64,000 bases of DNA. Source: Aquisediminimonas sp031376385. Lineage in GTDB: Bacteria > Pseudomonadota > Alphaproteobacteria > Sphingomonadales > Sphingomonadaceae. The position numbers were made by a program, and so were the translations under genes. This document shows positions 25,074 to 34,063 of the stretch, one piece after another. The DNA lies in the NCBI GenBank assembly GCA_031376385.1, contig JANMDQ010000020.1, positions 65,787-129,786 on the forward strand, read 5' to 3'. The notes under the pieces were generated by a model. It saw only the letters and a list, made by a program, of their open reading frames with translations, searched no databases and was not told the origin of the DNA. The stretch's first letter is position 1. Each line of letters opens with the position of its first letter.

Positions 25074-25932
25074 CGCCACGCTCGTAGCAAAAGATCAACT
25101 GTCTGTCGGCGATATAAATGCGGCCATGGACCGATTGGCCGCTGTGGAGTGTGACGGCATGACGTCACAGTGGCTGGCGAAGGAAAAAGCCGCAGATGTA
25201 ACCTTTTCGGGTGATGCTGCCGCTGCCAGATTGGCGTTGGAGGCGCAATTGGGGGCGGTTGACGTGTTTGTTCAAACCGAAGTCCATCGCCGTCGCAAAT
25301 TGCTGATCGCAGACATGGATTCGACGATGATCACCGTCGAGTGCATTGATGAACTGGCCGACTATGCCGGAATCAAGCCGCAAATCGCCGAAATCACCGA
25401 ACGCGCCATGCGCGGCGAACTGGATTTTGAAGATGCCCTGCGCAGCCGCGTGGCGCTGCTCAAGGGCCTGTCAGAGGATATCGTCGCACAGTGTCTGGCC
25501 GAACGGGTGAAGCTGATGTCGGGCGGAAAGCAGTTGGTGGACGCCGTCCACGCGAATGGCGGCATGGCTGTTCTCGTATCCGGCGGCTTCACCCATTTTG
25601 CGAGGCCTGTGGGTAACATACTCGGCTTTAACCGCGTGATCGCCAACCGGCTTGGCTTTACCCGCGGCGTGCTGAACGGCACCGTCGAAGGCGACATCGT
25701 GGGTGCAGAGACTAAGAAAGCGACGCTGCTTTCGGTCATCGCAGAAAAAGGGTGGAAGGTCCCTGAGAGTATGGCAGTTGGCGACGGCGCGAATGACATC
25801 CCGATGATCGAAACAGCGGGACTGGGCGTGGCCTATCACGCCAAGCCCAAGGCGCAGGCAGCGGCAGATGCGGCTGTATTATTTGGGTGTTTGGAGGCTG
25901 TAGCGTTCGCGATTTCTGGGCAAGGCGAGTGA
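25066..25932 (+). CDS. serB: Phosphoserine phosphatase SerB
   Basis: Last step of serine synthesis, hydrolysis of O-phosphoserine; 288 aa. HAD-fold catalytic motif DMDST at residues 83-87 (nucleophile D83), ECIDELADYAG, the VSGGFTHFA loop and the Mg-binding VGDGANDIPMI. The first 75 residues form an ACT-like N-terminal part, as in SerB. AGGAG at 25056-25060, 5 bases before the ATG, fixes the start at 25066 and lies inside the miaA coding region. The next feature is an IS5 remnant about 50 bp downstream. Confidence 0.95.
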   Translation: MFIATLVAKDQLSVGDINAAMDRLAAVECDGMTSQWLAKEKAADVTFSGDAAAARLALEAQLGAVDVFVQTEVHRRRKLLIADMDSTMITVECIDELADYAGIKPQIAEITERAMRGELDFEDALRSRVALLKGLSEDIVAQCLAERVKLMSGGKQLVDAVHANGGMAVLVSGGFTHFARPVGNILGFNRVIANRLGFTRGVLNGTVEGDIVGAETKKATLLSVIAEKGWKVPESMAVGDGANDIPMIETAGLGVAYHAKPKAQAAADAAVLFGCLEAVAFAISGQGE

Positions 25933-25984
25933 TCCGGGACATAGTGGAAGGGTTCATAGACTGTTCGTTGAAGTGATATTGTAG

Positions 25985-26632
25985 TTGGCGCGATCAGGCG
26001 CGCACTGGCGTGTATTACCGGGTGTGTTTGGCAAATGGAACAGTGTGTATCAGCGCTTCAACCGCTGGTGTTGGGATGGTGCCTGGGAACGGCTTTTCGA
26101 GGCTTTGAGCCATGATCCGGACTTCGAGTATGCGCTTGTGGACAGCATAATTGTGCGTGCCGATCAGCACAGTGGAGGTAGCCAAAAAATCCGTCGTTCC
26201 GAGGATCGGTTTGAAGCTCACGCATTGGGACGGTCAAACGGTGGCTTGAGCACCAGAATCCATGCGGCCACCGATACGCTGGGCAGCCCAACCCGTTTCA
26301 TCCTGACCCGCGGCGAGCGTGACGACATCGCGCTAATCGAACCGCTGCTTGATGGATTGATCGCACGCTGTGTTCTGGCAGACAAGGGACACGACGGTCA
26401 ACGCGCCATGAATGCCATCGCTGCCACGGGCGCAAAACCAGGCGGGCCGCCCCGAACAAAAACCGCCGAATGGTGCAGCTTTGACGCCATAATCTATAAA
26501 TGCCGCGATCTCATCGAACGCTTGTTTAGTGAAATCAAACACTTCTGCCGAATCGCAACCCGTTGCGAAAAGCTCGCAAGAACTTGCACTTGCTTTCTCA
26601 ACCTCGTCGCCGCACTCAAATGGCGCCGATGA
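25985..26632 (+). pseudogene. IS5-family transposase remnant, N-terminus lost
   Basis: About 215 residues of an IS5-type DDE transposase: SGAHWRVLPGVFGKWNSVY, the first aspartate in LVDSIIVRADQH, the second in VLADKGHDGQ, and the glutamate in LIERLFSEIKHF followed by RIATRCEKLA. The usual 40-50 N-terminal residues are missing. Reading upstream in frame, a TAG at 25982-25984 interrupts what still looks like transposase sequence (EVIL before it, LARSG after it). No terminal inverted repeats or target duplication could be identified. Likely an inactive relic next to serB. Confidence 0.85.
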
Positions 26633-26772
26633 ATGTCAACACAACCTAGGGCGGGGCCATGCCTCGTTTAGCTTGCGGGATGGCAGAGAGGTATTGATGC
26701 CGAAACAGCGACCCGCTGGGAGCCAGCATGACGATGAAGGACAACAATCTGTGCTCGCGCTATACGCTACGC

Positions 26773-27903
26773 TTATGGCCGGATGAGATATTTCTCACCC
26801 GTCCGCTTGGCATTATACCCGGCAATCACATCAAGATCGATTGCCTCTGCCAGCGAGATTTCATGGCTATAATGGCTGGCGAAGGTGGTGGTCAGTTCAT
26901 CAACAACCCGCTTGCGCATTTTTGCCACGATTTCCGGCCCAGCCTTAGCCATGAACGGCGTCAGCAACCAGCCGCTCAGGCTCCATGTGAGACCAAAGCT
27001 GCGGTTGAGGATTGTCGGCCCCATATCGAGCCCGCCGTAGATGTAGACTTGCTTCATCGTATCCGAACCATAGCGGCTATATGTCGACATACGCTTCACA
27101 GCGGCCGCCTCCATACAAGCAAGCATCTGGCCTGACACTTTGCCGCCGCCGATAGGATCAAAGCCCATCATCGCGCCGGTTTCGACGATGGCTGCGGTCA
27201 GATCATCCATGAATGTTGCGGTTGAACTGTCAAACACATGCGTTGCCCCAATGCCCTTGAGCAGATCAACCTGAGCCTCATTGCGCACGATATTGATCAG
27301 CGGAATCCCGTCAGCCTTGCAAATCTTGACCAGCATCTGGCCAAGGTTTGAGGCGGCCGCGGCATGGATGAGGCCCGTATAGCCCTCCATCTTCATCGTT
27401 TCGGTAAAGCCAAGCGACGTCAGCGGATTGACGAAGCAGGACGCACCGTCCTTCGCGTCCGTGCCTTCTGGCAATTTCATGCACATACCCGCTGCCAATG
27501 TGCGATATTCGGCGTAAATTGACCCGCCGAGCAAAGCGACCGTCTTTCCCATCAGCGCCTGCGCCGCGTCAGATGCGCCAGCCGCGATCACGACGCCGCA
27601 GCCTTCATTGCCAATCGCCAGCGCCTCACCGACACGTCCGGCCATCGCGCGCATCCCAGCGGGCGGCACATCAAAGGTCGCCACAGGCAGGCCGTCCCGC
27701 TCCGACGCGCGACCAGTGGACGGGTCGGCACCGCCAATGATCAGGCCAAGGTCTGACGGATTGATTGGCGCGGCTAGCACTTTCACCACAACCTCATGAT
27801 CCTTTGGCGCATCCAGCGCCAGCCGCGCGAGCGAAAGTTCTAATTGCCCTTCTGGCTTTACCAGCGTGAGCATTGTCAGGTTCGTTGTGGGCAAGTCAGT
27901 CAT
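26773..27903 (-). CDS. Zinc-binding-type MDR oxidoreductase (quinone/enoyl reductase-like)
   Basis: Medium-chain dehydrogenase/reductase, 376 aa, NADPH-dependent. GroES-like part: VVVKVLAAPINPSDLG and GNEGCGVVIAAG. Rossmann part: GLIHAAAASNLGQMLVKICK, then FDPIGGGKVSG and YGGLDMGPT. The cysteine and histidine set of zinc alcohol dehydrogenases is absent, so it fits the quinone oxidoreductase or 2-enoyl thioester reductase branch rather than an alcohol dehydrogenase. It stands alone: IS5 remnant downstream, a palindromic repeat and DUF4139 genes upstream. Substrate unknown. Confidence 0.88.
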   Translation of the reverse strand: MTDLPTTNLTMLTLVKPEGQLELSLARLALDAPKDHEVVVKVLAAPINPSDLGLIIGGADPSTGRASERDGLPVATFDVPPAGMRAMAGRVGEALAIGNEGCGVVIAAGASDAAQALMGKTVALLGGSIYAEYRTLAAGMCMKLPEGTDAKDGASCFVNPLTSLGFTETMKMEGYTGLIHAAAASNLGQMLVKICKADGIPLINIVRNEAQVDLLKGIGATHVFDSSTATFMDDLTAAIVETGAMMGFDPIGGGKVSGQMLACMEAAAVKRMSTYSRYGSDTMKQVYIYGGLDMGPTILNRSFGLTWSLSGWLLTPFMAKAGPEIVAKMRKRVVDELTTTFASHYSHEISLAEAIDLDVIAGYNAKRTGEKYLIRP

Positions 27904-28015
27904 GGTTGCTCTCCAGTCACTGGGGAATCGGTTCCCCTTTGCAACTGGGTTAGAGGATGGAGGGAGTGTCGTCTATGCTCCACGCTGAGCCGCCGCGCAT
28001 GAAATGGAAATTGTT

Positions 28016-28085
28016 ATTGCGAGGAGCGCAGCGACGCGGCAATCCACGACGCAGGCAGTCTGGATTGCCGCGCTTCGCTCGCAAT
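28016..28085. repeat. Palindromic intergenic repeat, family B
   Basis: About 70 bp with arms ATTGCGAGGAGCGCAGCGAC and its near-complement ending CGCTTCGCTCGCAAT, and AATCC/GGATT inner edges. It lies between the MDR gene and the DUF4139 gene. This pattern is common as a dispersed intergenic palindrome in proteobacteria. Confidence 0.8.
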
Positions 28086-28129
28086 GACGGCTTGCCTGCA
28101 CTTCAAGCTTCACGCGTAAGACGTAAACC

Positions 28130-29710
28130 TTAACGACCCCGCCCGCTCCGTCCAACGCCGCCTTGTTTGTCAGACAGCGTCAGCGCGAAATCAACCACGC
28201 GAGTTTCATTGGCGGGAATGGACCCGCGCCAGACCCAGCCGCCTTTGCCTTGCTTCATTTCTTTGGGTTTGCGGGCGAAATTGTAAGGGAAGGTGAGTTC
28301 CACCGTCACAGGCACTGGCTTTGCATTAGACAGAGTAAACCGCGGATTGAGCGCGCGGCTTGGCCCATTGCGCGGCGGATCAACACGTTTGGCGGTGACA
28401 TCTGGACTGTAGCCAAGCGTCAATTCAACATCATCACCCACCGCGCGGTCTTCCAGATCATCTTCGCCAGCAAGCAGCCGCTCACCCCCAAACGGCTCAA
28501 ACAAGGCCACGCGGCCAGACGGCAGCGGCAGGCCGAGGCCTTTATCTTTGGCGTTCTTGGTGCGAAGCAAAATCGGCATGGATCGCGGCTCGGTGGTCAT
28601 GCCATCCACAGCCAACCGGTAAAGCTGTTCAACCTGCACCTTTGGTTGATTGATCATCGCGACTTGCTTCTGTGCTTGCGCCGCAACGGTCACCCGCTCC
28701 GGCACGCGGTAGAGTTTGAGGTCGCCGAGATCCTCTTGCTCCGCTTTCATCACCGAAACAGGAGCAGCCGACTCCATTGCCAGCATCCCCCTGCTGCTGG
28801 CAGTCACGACAATGTCTTGCATCATTGACGGTTCAGGCGACGGCGGAGGCGGTGGAGGAGCCATTTGGCCCGGATGCGTGCTGGTGGTGTCCATCGGCCA
28901 GCAGGCCAGATAGAGCGAAACAGGCGGTGGGGAAGGCTGCTCAGCATTGGCCACTTTATTCGGCTGCCCTGCCACCACTTGCAACTTCGCATTGGTAAAA
29001 CTCTGCGCGCCTCCGTTCACAACGGTGAGCCAGGCGAACAGCCCCATTTCCTTCTTCGCCCCGTCCATCTGTGCGATGTAATTGGCGGCCCAATCAAACC
29101 CCTGCGCCAGATAGGACAGTTGCACCGTTGCCGTCACGGACGCGTCGCTATCAGCCTCAACTGACAGCGTGGGCCGCGCGGACAGGTCTGCGGGAACACC
29201 GTCATAAAGCATCCGTTCGGGCAGGCCGGAACATCCCAGCGCCTCATATCCTTCTGCAGTTTTCAGGATAACGCCACCATTTGGCCCCGCCTGAACGATC
29301 GCATCTTGTTCAGTCACTTTGCCAGTCGAGCGGTTGGTGCGGCGCAAATGGACGCTGCGCTTCAGATAAGCATCAACGAGGCCCGCTGGCGATATCAGCC
29401 GCGCATCCCGGTTCTTTTCGCGGACACCCTTGGGCAGGCCTGTAACGATGGCGGTCTCTGGCAACATCCCCTCTGCCACGCCTTCAAACCGGATGGTGGA
29501 GCGGCCAGCGGGGATCGTAATGGTGCGCGTTTCGGTGATGAAGGCATAACCGCCCGGCCAATCCTTATTCACTTCCCCGCCGCCTCGGTTCGGGTCTTTG
29601 TAAATCGTGACAGAGACGTCTGTGGTTTGGGTGGAGGTGACTCTGCTCTGGCTTTGAGCGGCGGCTTGGGTGGAAAGTGAGAGGATTAGACTCAATGTGA
29701 CCCCCAACAC
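28130..29710 (-). CDS. Secreted DUF4139 domain protein with TonB-box-like internal motif
   Basis: About 526 aa from the GTG at 29710, where VLGVTLSLILSLSTQAAAQS makes a signal peptide. The body shows the DUF4139 pattern: YLAQGFDWAANYIAQMDG, NGGAQSFTNAKLQVVAGQ, a proline-rich linker (PPPPPPSPEPS), then DDVELTLGYSPDVTAKR, ending in GRSGRGR. After the linker comes QDIVVTAS, identical in form to a TonB box. The frame is open further upstream, to an ATG at 29815 and a GTG at 29839 directly after the previous stop, but that extension is encoded by a perfect palindromic repeat, so the true start is uncertain. It is a paralogue of the gene before it. Function unknown. Confidence 0.85.
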   Translation of the reverse strand: MLGVTLSLILSLSTQAAAQSQSRVTSTQTTDVSVTIYKDPNRGGGEVNKDWPGGYAFITETRTITIPAGRSTIRFEGVAEGMLPETAIVTGLPKGVREKNRDARLISPAGLVDAYLKRSVHLRRTNRSTGKVTEQDAIVQAGPNGGVILKTAEGYEALGCSGLPERMLYDGVPADLSARPTLSVEADSDASVTATVQLSYLAQGFDWAANYIAQMDGAKKEMGLFAWLTVVNGGAQSFTNAKLQVVAGQPNKVANAEQPSPPPVSLYLACWPMDTTSTHPGQMAPPPPPPSPEPSMMQDIVVTASSRGMLAMESAAPVSVMKAEQEDLGDLKLYRVPERVTVAAQAQKQVAMINQPKVQVEQLYRLAVDGMTTEPRSMPILLRTKNAKDKGLGLPLPSGRVALFEPFGGERLLAGEDDLEDRAVGDDVELTLGYSPDVTAKRVDPPRNGPSRALNPRFTLSNAKPVPVTVELTFPYNFARKPKEMKQGKGGWVWRGSIPANETRVVDFALTLSDKQGGVGRSGRGR

Positions 29711-29803
29711 CGTTCGGGCTGAGCCTGTCGAAGCCTTTCCTATCTTCGTGCCACCAAAACAAGAGGAAGAAAAAGAGGGCTTCGACAGGCTCAGCCCGAA
29801 CGG
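29710..29803. repeat. Perfect 26-bp inverted repeat element, family C
   Basis: Arms at 29710-29735 (starting CCGTTCGGGCTGAGCC) and 29778-29803 are perfect complements over 26 bp, with a 42-bp AT-rich centre. Weaker complementarity continues outward to about 29702 and 29810. It lies at the 5' end of the DUF4139 gene and is open in that reading frame. A degraded relative is at 62348-62392. Confidence 0.9.
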
Positions 29804-29839
29804 TTTGGGGGACATAATGGAACTCAAAACCCTGCCCAC

Positions 29840-31207
29840 TCAATATCGCGAATCAAAAGTCGTCGTCAGCTCCGTCGTGCCATTGGCGGCCACGGGGACC
29901 TTCCATTCGATCCGATCAGCCGAAACCCGTTCACCAACAAGGCTTTGCGCCTCAATTTTAACATCGCCCCACAAGCCAGACTGCGCGACATCAACTGTGA
30001 TCGCCTGCGCGCGTGCATTGGTAACGGTGTAGCGCATTTTGGTGCGCCAGCGGCGGTTGGACAGTTTGGTGCGTTCCTCAACGACCGATTTGACCTTCAC
30101 ATCAAACGCCTGTCCCGTCGTGATCGCCATCGATGAACCCATCGGCGTATGACCAACGCCGCTTTCCCCAATGAACTGAGGATCGCCGCGCGCATCGCGC
30201 ATGTAGACGCGGATGGTGCCAGCGGGCAATTGATCGCCCAGCCCCCCTGCCCGCGACGTCGAGAATTTCAGAACAGACGCCGCACTGCGCGGTTCCCCGT
30301 CCGAACCCAGCCAACCGTTCACATATTCATAAGCCTTGCGTGCAGGCGAACCACTCACATCCAGAAAACTGACCTGTTTCTGCTGCGCGTTCGCAATGGT
30401 CGTGCGTTCTGGCAGCGGATAGAGATAATAATCACCAAGCCGTTCGCGGTCATTGCTCTCCGTTCCCGCCGCATCCATCCGCGCCTCATCCATTGACGCA
30501 AAGCGATTGCTGCCGCCGCCGACTTGACCAGCGACCAGCAAAGTGCGGGCGTTTGTGAAGGTCGTGCCGGTATTGTTTGTCAGCGTGATCCAGCCTTGCA
30601 CATCAATCGTGCCGGACTTTCCATCGAACAGCGTCACATAGTCTGCCGCCCAACCGAAACCGGGCGTAAGATAGGAAAGGCGCGCGGGAATAGCCCCACC
30701 TTTATCCGATTGCACCGTGACCGATAAAGTGGGCCGCGCGCGGAGATTTTCCGGCACTTTGTCAAACACCACCCGCACTGGAAGCCCGTCATCGCGCAGC
30801 ACTTCAATCCGGCTGCCGATTTGCAGCACGATGCCGCCGTTCGCGGCCAGCACCTTGGCCTGCTCTCGCGTTTCTGCGCCAGTGGCCGGGTTGGTGCGCA
30901 CAATCGTCACCACTTGGCCAACCGCTTTTTCCATCAGCTTATCCGGGCTGAGCAGATCATAGTCGAAATTCTGTTCGACGATTCCGATGCCGGGCCCGGA
31001 AAGCGTCACTGTGGCGGGACGAATCTGGGCCGACACATCCGGAAACTCCTGGCGTGACCGTCCAGCAGGCAGTGTCAGCACTCGTGCATCCTGCACAAGT
31101 GCCTGATTATTATTGTAAATCGTAACGGCAACATCACCCTGCGCGCTTTGCGCCAAAGCCGCAGTGGAAAGGCCAGCGAGCATTATTCCAAGACCAAAAC
31201 GCACCAT
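29840..31207 (-). CDS. Secreted DUF4139 domain protein
   Basis: 455 aa with a signal peptide cleaved after TAALAQ. Conserved stretches match the neighbouring paralogue: VAVTIYNNNQALVQDARVL, LSYLTPGFGWAADYVTLFDG, GWITLTNNTGTTFTNARTLLVAGQ and the C-terminal VTNARAQAITVDVAQ with EWKVPVAANGTTELTT. DUF4139 proteins are exported proteins of unknown role. The next gene follows directly after its TGA in one reading, so the two are an operon of diverged duplicates. Unlike its partner it has no TonB-box-like motif. Confidence 0.92.
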   Translation of the reverse strand: MVRFGLGIMLAGLSTAALAQSAQGDVAVTIYNNNQALVQDARVLTLPAGRSRQEFPDVSAQIRPATVTLSGPGIGIVEQNFDYDLLSPDKLMEKAVGQVVTIVRTNPATGAETREQAKVLAANGGIVLQIGSRIEVLRDDGLPVRVVFDKVPENLRARPTLSVTVQSDKGGAIPARLSYLTPGFGWAADYVTLFDGKSGTIDVQGWITLTNNTGTTFTNARTLLVAGQVGGGSNRFASMDEARMDAAGTESNDRERLGDYYLYPLPERTTIANAQQKQVSFLDVSGSPARKAYEYVNGWLGSDGEPRSAASVLKFSTSRAGGLGDQLPAGTIRVYMRDARGDPQFIGESGVGHTPMGSSMAITTGQAFDVKVKSVVEERTKLSNRRWRTKMRYTVTNARAQAITVDVAQSGLWGDVKIEAQSLVGERVSADRIEWKVPVAANGTTELTTTFDSRY

Positions 31208-31266
31208 CGGACACTCTCCTTCATTCTAAGTAAGAGACTGCCCGACTTTATGCGCTTTGCGAAGCC

Positions 31267-32832
31267 CTAAAACTCCAGTTGCAGCCGCGCCGCAAATAGA
31301 TCGACACCGTAACCGCGCTGATCGACCGGCAGCACGGACAGAGGCTTAACCTGAGCGGCCAAAGGCCCGCCCCGCACTTCAACGCGGCCATAGTTGAGCA
31401 TGACGCGGATGTAATCGATCGGGTACCAGTTGAGCGCGAGCAAATAACCAGTCTGCGTGCCGCCGCGACCCAACCGGGCGTTCGCCGTGGCAAGCGCCGC
31501 CGTGCCAGAGGTGAAGTTGTTGGTCAGGCCGTTCTTCAGCTTGTTCGAGTCCAGATCGAGATAGTCAAACCGCGCGGCGATCTGGAATGCGCCCGTTCCG
31601 CCTGCCTTGCCCATAGGCTTGAGCACTTTGGTCCTGCCCCAGATGCCGTCTTTGTACGCGCGCGTCTCTCCGGTCAGGAAATATCCGACTTCGCCGTAGA
31701 TGCCAAAGAAAGTCGGATCACGGGACGGCACGACAGCAGAGTTATTTCCTGCAAAAGTGTCGAGGCCTGAGGCCAGGTCACCTGCTTTGTAAGCGTTAGT
31801 CTTTGTCCATTGCGCTTCGCTGGTGACGTAAAGTCCCTTGAAGATTGCTGCCGCTTCAAACCCGAATACATCATCACCAGACGCCGCAAACTGCCCGGTG
31901 TCGACAAAGCGGACATCCGTCAGTTGCGTGAACGGTCGCGCTCGGTACCGGGCCAGCTGGTTTGTCGAAGGTGCATTATTTGAAACGGAAGCAGTTCCGC
32001 CGTCATTGGACTGGAATTCCCGGTGCTGCCAATTGGCGCCGATGTGAAGCTGGCCGCCAAAGACTTTCGGCGCATAAACGCCGCGCACGGCGCCAATCCA
32101 GCCATCGTTGTTGAAAGAACTATCAATTCCGTGGCCCGTAAACAGGCCACCTTCGAGCCTCACGTCCTCAGTCTGGTAGGCGACCGCTGCACCCAACCGG
32201 CGCGTGTTGAGGAACGCGTCGTCCATCTGGCTCCGTTCGGCGAAGGTGACATTGTTTGAACTGCTGATCTGTTCCAAGCCGTTGAGCGTTTCAAAATTTC
32301 CAACCCGCGCGTGGATTGGCGAATCTTTGCCGTGGTAGCTGACGAATGCGTCACCAAAAGTGGCTCCACCAGTCGCGAAATCAACTTCGACTTTATATGC
32401 AAAGCCGCCAGGCATGGTTCCTTCAGCGCCTAGCCGGAGACGGCGCGCCCGGGCGTTGAAGCCCAGATTACGATTTGCGGCATAAGTGCCTGGAATGCCA
32501 ACATAGCCTGCATCAATGTGCAACCTGCCCCGCGGTTTGAAGCTCCATCCGCTGGCCTTATCCTCAAGTTGCGGTGCGCCTTTCCAGCTTGGGATTACGG
32601 ACGCGGGCGCCACTGCGACTTTCGCCGCTGGCTGTATCAAGGGATCAGCAGCGGATTTAGCGCGATCGACTTTAATCGCATCAATCTCGGCACGCAAAGC
32701 AGAAATCTGAGCACGCAGTTCTGCTGCTTCCCTTGCAGTGATCGGCGTGTCGGCCTGTTGAGCCAATGCCGGCGCGCAGACGAAAGCCAAAGGGCTTAAA
32801 CCCGCCATCAATGCAAAACGCGAAAATGTCAT
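31267..32832 (-). CDS. OprP/OprO-type phosphate-selective porin
   Basis: Outer-membrane porin, 521 aa. Signal peptide MTFSRFALMAGLSPLAFVC...ALAQQ, then a short coiled coil (EAAELRAQISALRAEIDAIK), then a 16-strand-type barrel: RLHIDAGYVGI, NARARRLRLGAEGTMPGGFAYK, NGLEQISSSNNVTF, GIYGEVGYFLTGETR, ending in LQLEF with a terminal phenylalanine. Family members such as OprP import phosphate or polyphosphate. Two Pho-box-like sites lie 50-105 bp upstream, which supports induction under phosphate starvation. The call to phosphate rests on family and promoter, not on individual ligand residues. Confidence 0.9.
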   Translation of the reverse strand: MTFSRFALMAGLSPLAFVCAPALAQQADTPITAREAAELRAQISALRAEIDAIKVDRAKSAADPLIQPAAKVAVAPASVIPSWKGAPQLEDKASGWSFKPRGRLHIDAGYVGIPGTYAANRNLGFNARARRLRLGAEGTMPGGFAYKVEVDFATGGATFGDAFVSYHGKDSPIHARVGNFETLNGLEQISSSNNVTFAERSQMDDAFLNTRRLGAAVAYQTEDVRLEGGLFTGHGIDSSFNNDGWIGAVRGVYAPKVFGGQLHIGANWQHREFQSNDGGTASVSNNAPSTNQLARYRARPFTQLTDVRFVDTGQFAASGDDVFGFEAAAIFKGLYVTSEAQWTKTNAYKAGDLASGLDTFAGNNSAVVPSRDPTFFGIYGEVGYFLTGETRAYKDGIWGRTKVLKPMGKAGGTGAFQIAARFDYLDLDSNKLKNGLTNNFTSGTAALATANARLGRGGTQTGYLLALNWYPIDYIRVMLNYGRVEVRGGPLAAQVKPLSVLPVDQRGYGVDLFAARLQLEF

Positions 32833-32880
32833 AGTATCGACTCACCCTTCCCAAGAGAGCGTCCGCATCTAACGATTTTT

Positions 32881-32938
32881 ATGACACTTATGTTACAAAA
32901 TGGGCCAAACAGGACCAATTGTTACAGATACATGTCAT
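32881..32938 (-). promoter_or_regulatory. Two Pho-box-like sites upstream of the porin
   Basis: On the minus strand, ATGACAT-GTAT-CTGTAAC (32938-32921) and TTGTAAC-ATAA-GTGTCAT (32898-32881). Each is two 7-mers spaced by 4 bp, the architecture of PhoB sites (consensus CTGTCAT repeats). The sites are 22 bp apart, two helical turns. A TTAGAT-like -10 follows at the usual distance for PhoB promoters. Confidence 0.6.
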
Positions 32939-32949
32939 TTTATTGACGG

Positions 32950-33825
32950 TTATGAGACTTCGCTTTCCGCCTTAGTGGCGTCTGGCTTGCGCGGCCGGCC
33001 ACGACGGCGCGGCGCGGGCGCTGTCTCTTCAAGATCAATCACAGGCCCCGGCCCGTCGCTGGCAAAGGCCGGTGGCAAGACCGAAACGTCCAGCATTGCC
33101 GGTTCGCTATCTTCCTCGTCACGCCGGTTTCCATTTGCAGAGCGGTCCGGCGAACGGCGAGGGGCGCGTTCGCGGCGCGGTTCGGCCCGACCCGCTTCAG
33201 ATTGTGCGTCACCGCGACCTTCTGACCGGTTTTCGTAACGGGGCTCACCGCGAGGCTCATCGCGCTCATCTGGTCGACTGACCTGACGCGTCTCTTGCCG
33301 GGGCTCGCGTGGCGGACGGGAATCGCGGTTGTCGCGCTGCTGGTTATCCCGTTGTTGATTGTCGCGGTTGCGATTGTCGCGTTGCTGACCGTCCCGCTGC
33401 TGAGACTCTCTACCTTGATTTTGGCGCGGCTCGCGGTAGCGCGGATCGTCGTCAATCTCTGACGCGCTTTCTCCACTCTCTTCCAATGGACTGCCCCGGC
33501 CATCGCTGCCAGCATCATCGCCATCTTCATCGCCCTGCCAATCATCGCGTTGGCGGCGCTGCTCTTCGAAGCGCGCACGGCTTTCAGCGACGATGCGGAA
33601 GTAATGATCAGCAAATTGCAAATAATATTCCGTCATCACCCGGTCACCCTGCAACTGCGCGTCGCGGGCCATATTCTTGTATTTTTCGAGCATTTGCGGT
33701 GCATTGCCGCGTGCCCGATTGTCAATGCGGCTGCCGCCTTCGTTCCGGCCACCATTACCTTGTGGGCTGCGGGTCCGCCCGCGGCCACGGCCACGGTTCT
33801 GCTGTTGCTGACGATTGTTGATCAA
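32950..33825 (-). CDS. DUF4167 domain protein, low-complexity tail
   Basis: 291 aa, alphaproteobacterial DUF4167 family, role unknown. The N-terminus is basic and Q/G/R-rich (MINNRQQQQNRGRGRGR) followed by the conserved APQMLEKYKNMARDAQLQGD and EYYLQFADHYFRIVAE. The rest is a long disordered-looking stretch with tandem RDNQQ units and many R, E, P residues, ending with an RRRGRPRK basic patch that resembles an AT-hook. The start codon is TTG at 33825 with GAAGGA nine bases before it; no ATG is available nearby. Likely nucleic-acid associated, by composition only. Confidence 0.9.
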   Translation of the reverse strand: MINNRQQQQNRGRGRGRTRSPQGNGGRNEGGSRIDNRARGNAPQMLEKYKNMARDAQLQGDRVMTEYYLQFADHYFRIVAESRARFEEQRRQRDDWQGDEDGDDAGSDGRGSPLEESGESASEIDDDPRYREPRQNQGRESQQRDGQQRDNRNRDNQQRDNQQRDNRDSRPPREPRQETRQVSRPDERDEPRGEPRYENRSEGRGDAQSEAGRAEPRRERAPRRSPDRSANGNRRDEEDSEPAMLDVSVLPPAFASDGPGPVIDLEETAPAPRRRGRPRKPDATKAESEVS

Positions 33826-34063
33826 GTGAAACTGTCCTTCAAAAGCACTTTGATTTCATAGCTTTCTGGAATTTTGGATCGCGCCCCAAATCCGAGCAGA
33901 ACAACACCCCATGTGCTGCTCCGCATGCCACCAGACCGTTCGCTCTATTCACATTGCGACGATGGAGGAGATTGGCGGCGCAGCGGGCTGACTAAGTCAG
34001 TTTGTCGGCGCGCGGCCTATCTGGCTATGGTGGTAGCAGGATAATTCGGCGTGCCAAGCAAAA

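Noticed and set aside
33039..33614. Long alternative frame inside the DUF4167 gene
   Set aside because: It is a product of the repetitive low-complexity DNA; the DUF4167 frame is the conserved one.
33826..34063. Gap between prmC and DUF4167 as a possible ncRNA gene
   Set aside because: Only one short palindrome is visible; no promoter-terminator pair or known RNA motif recognised.
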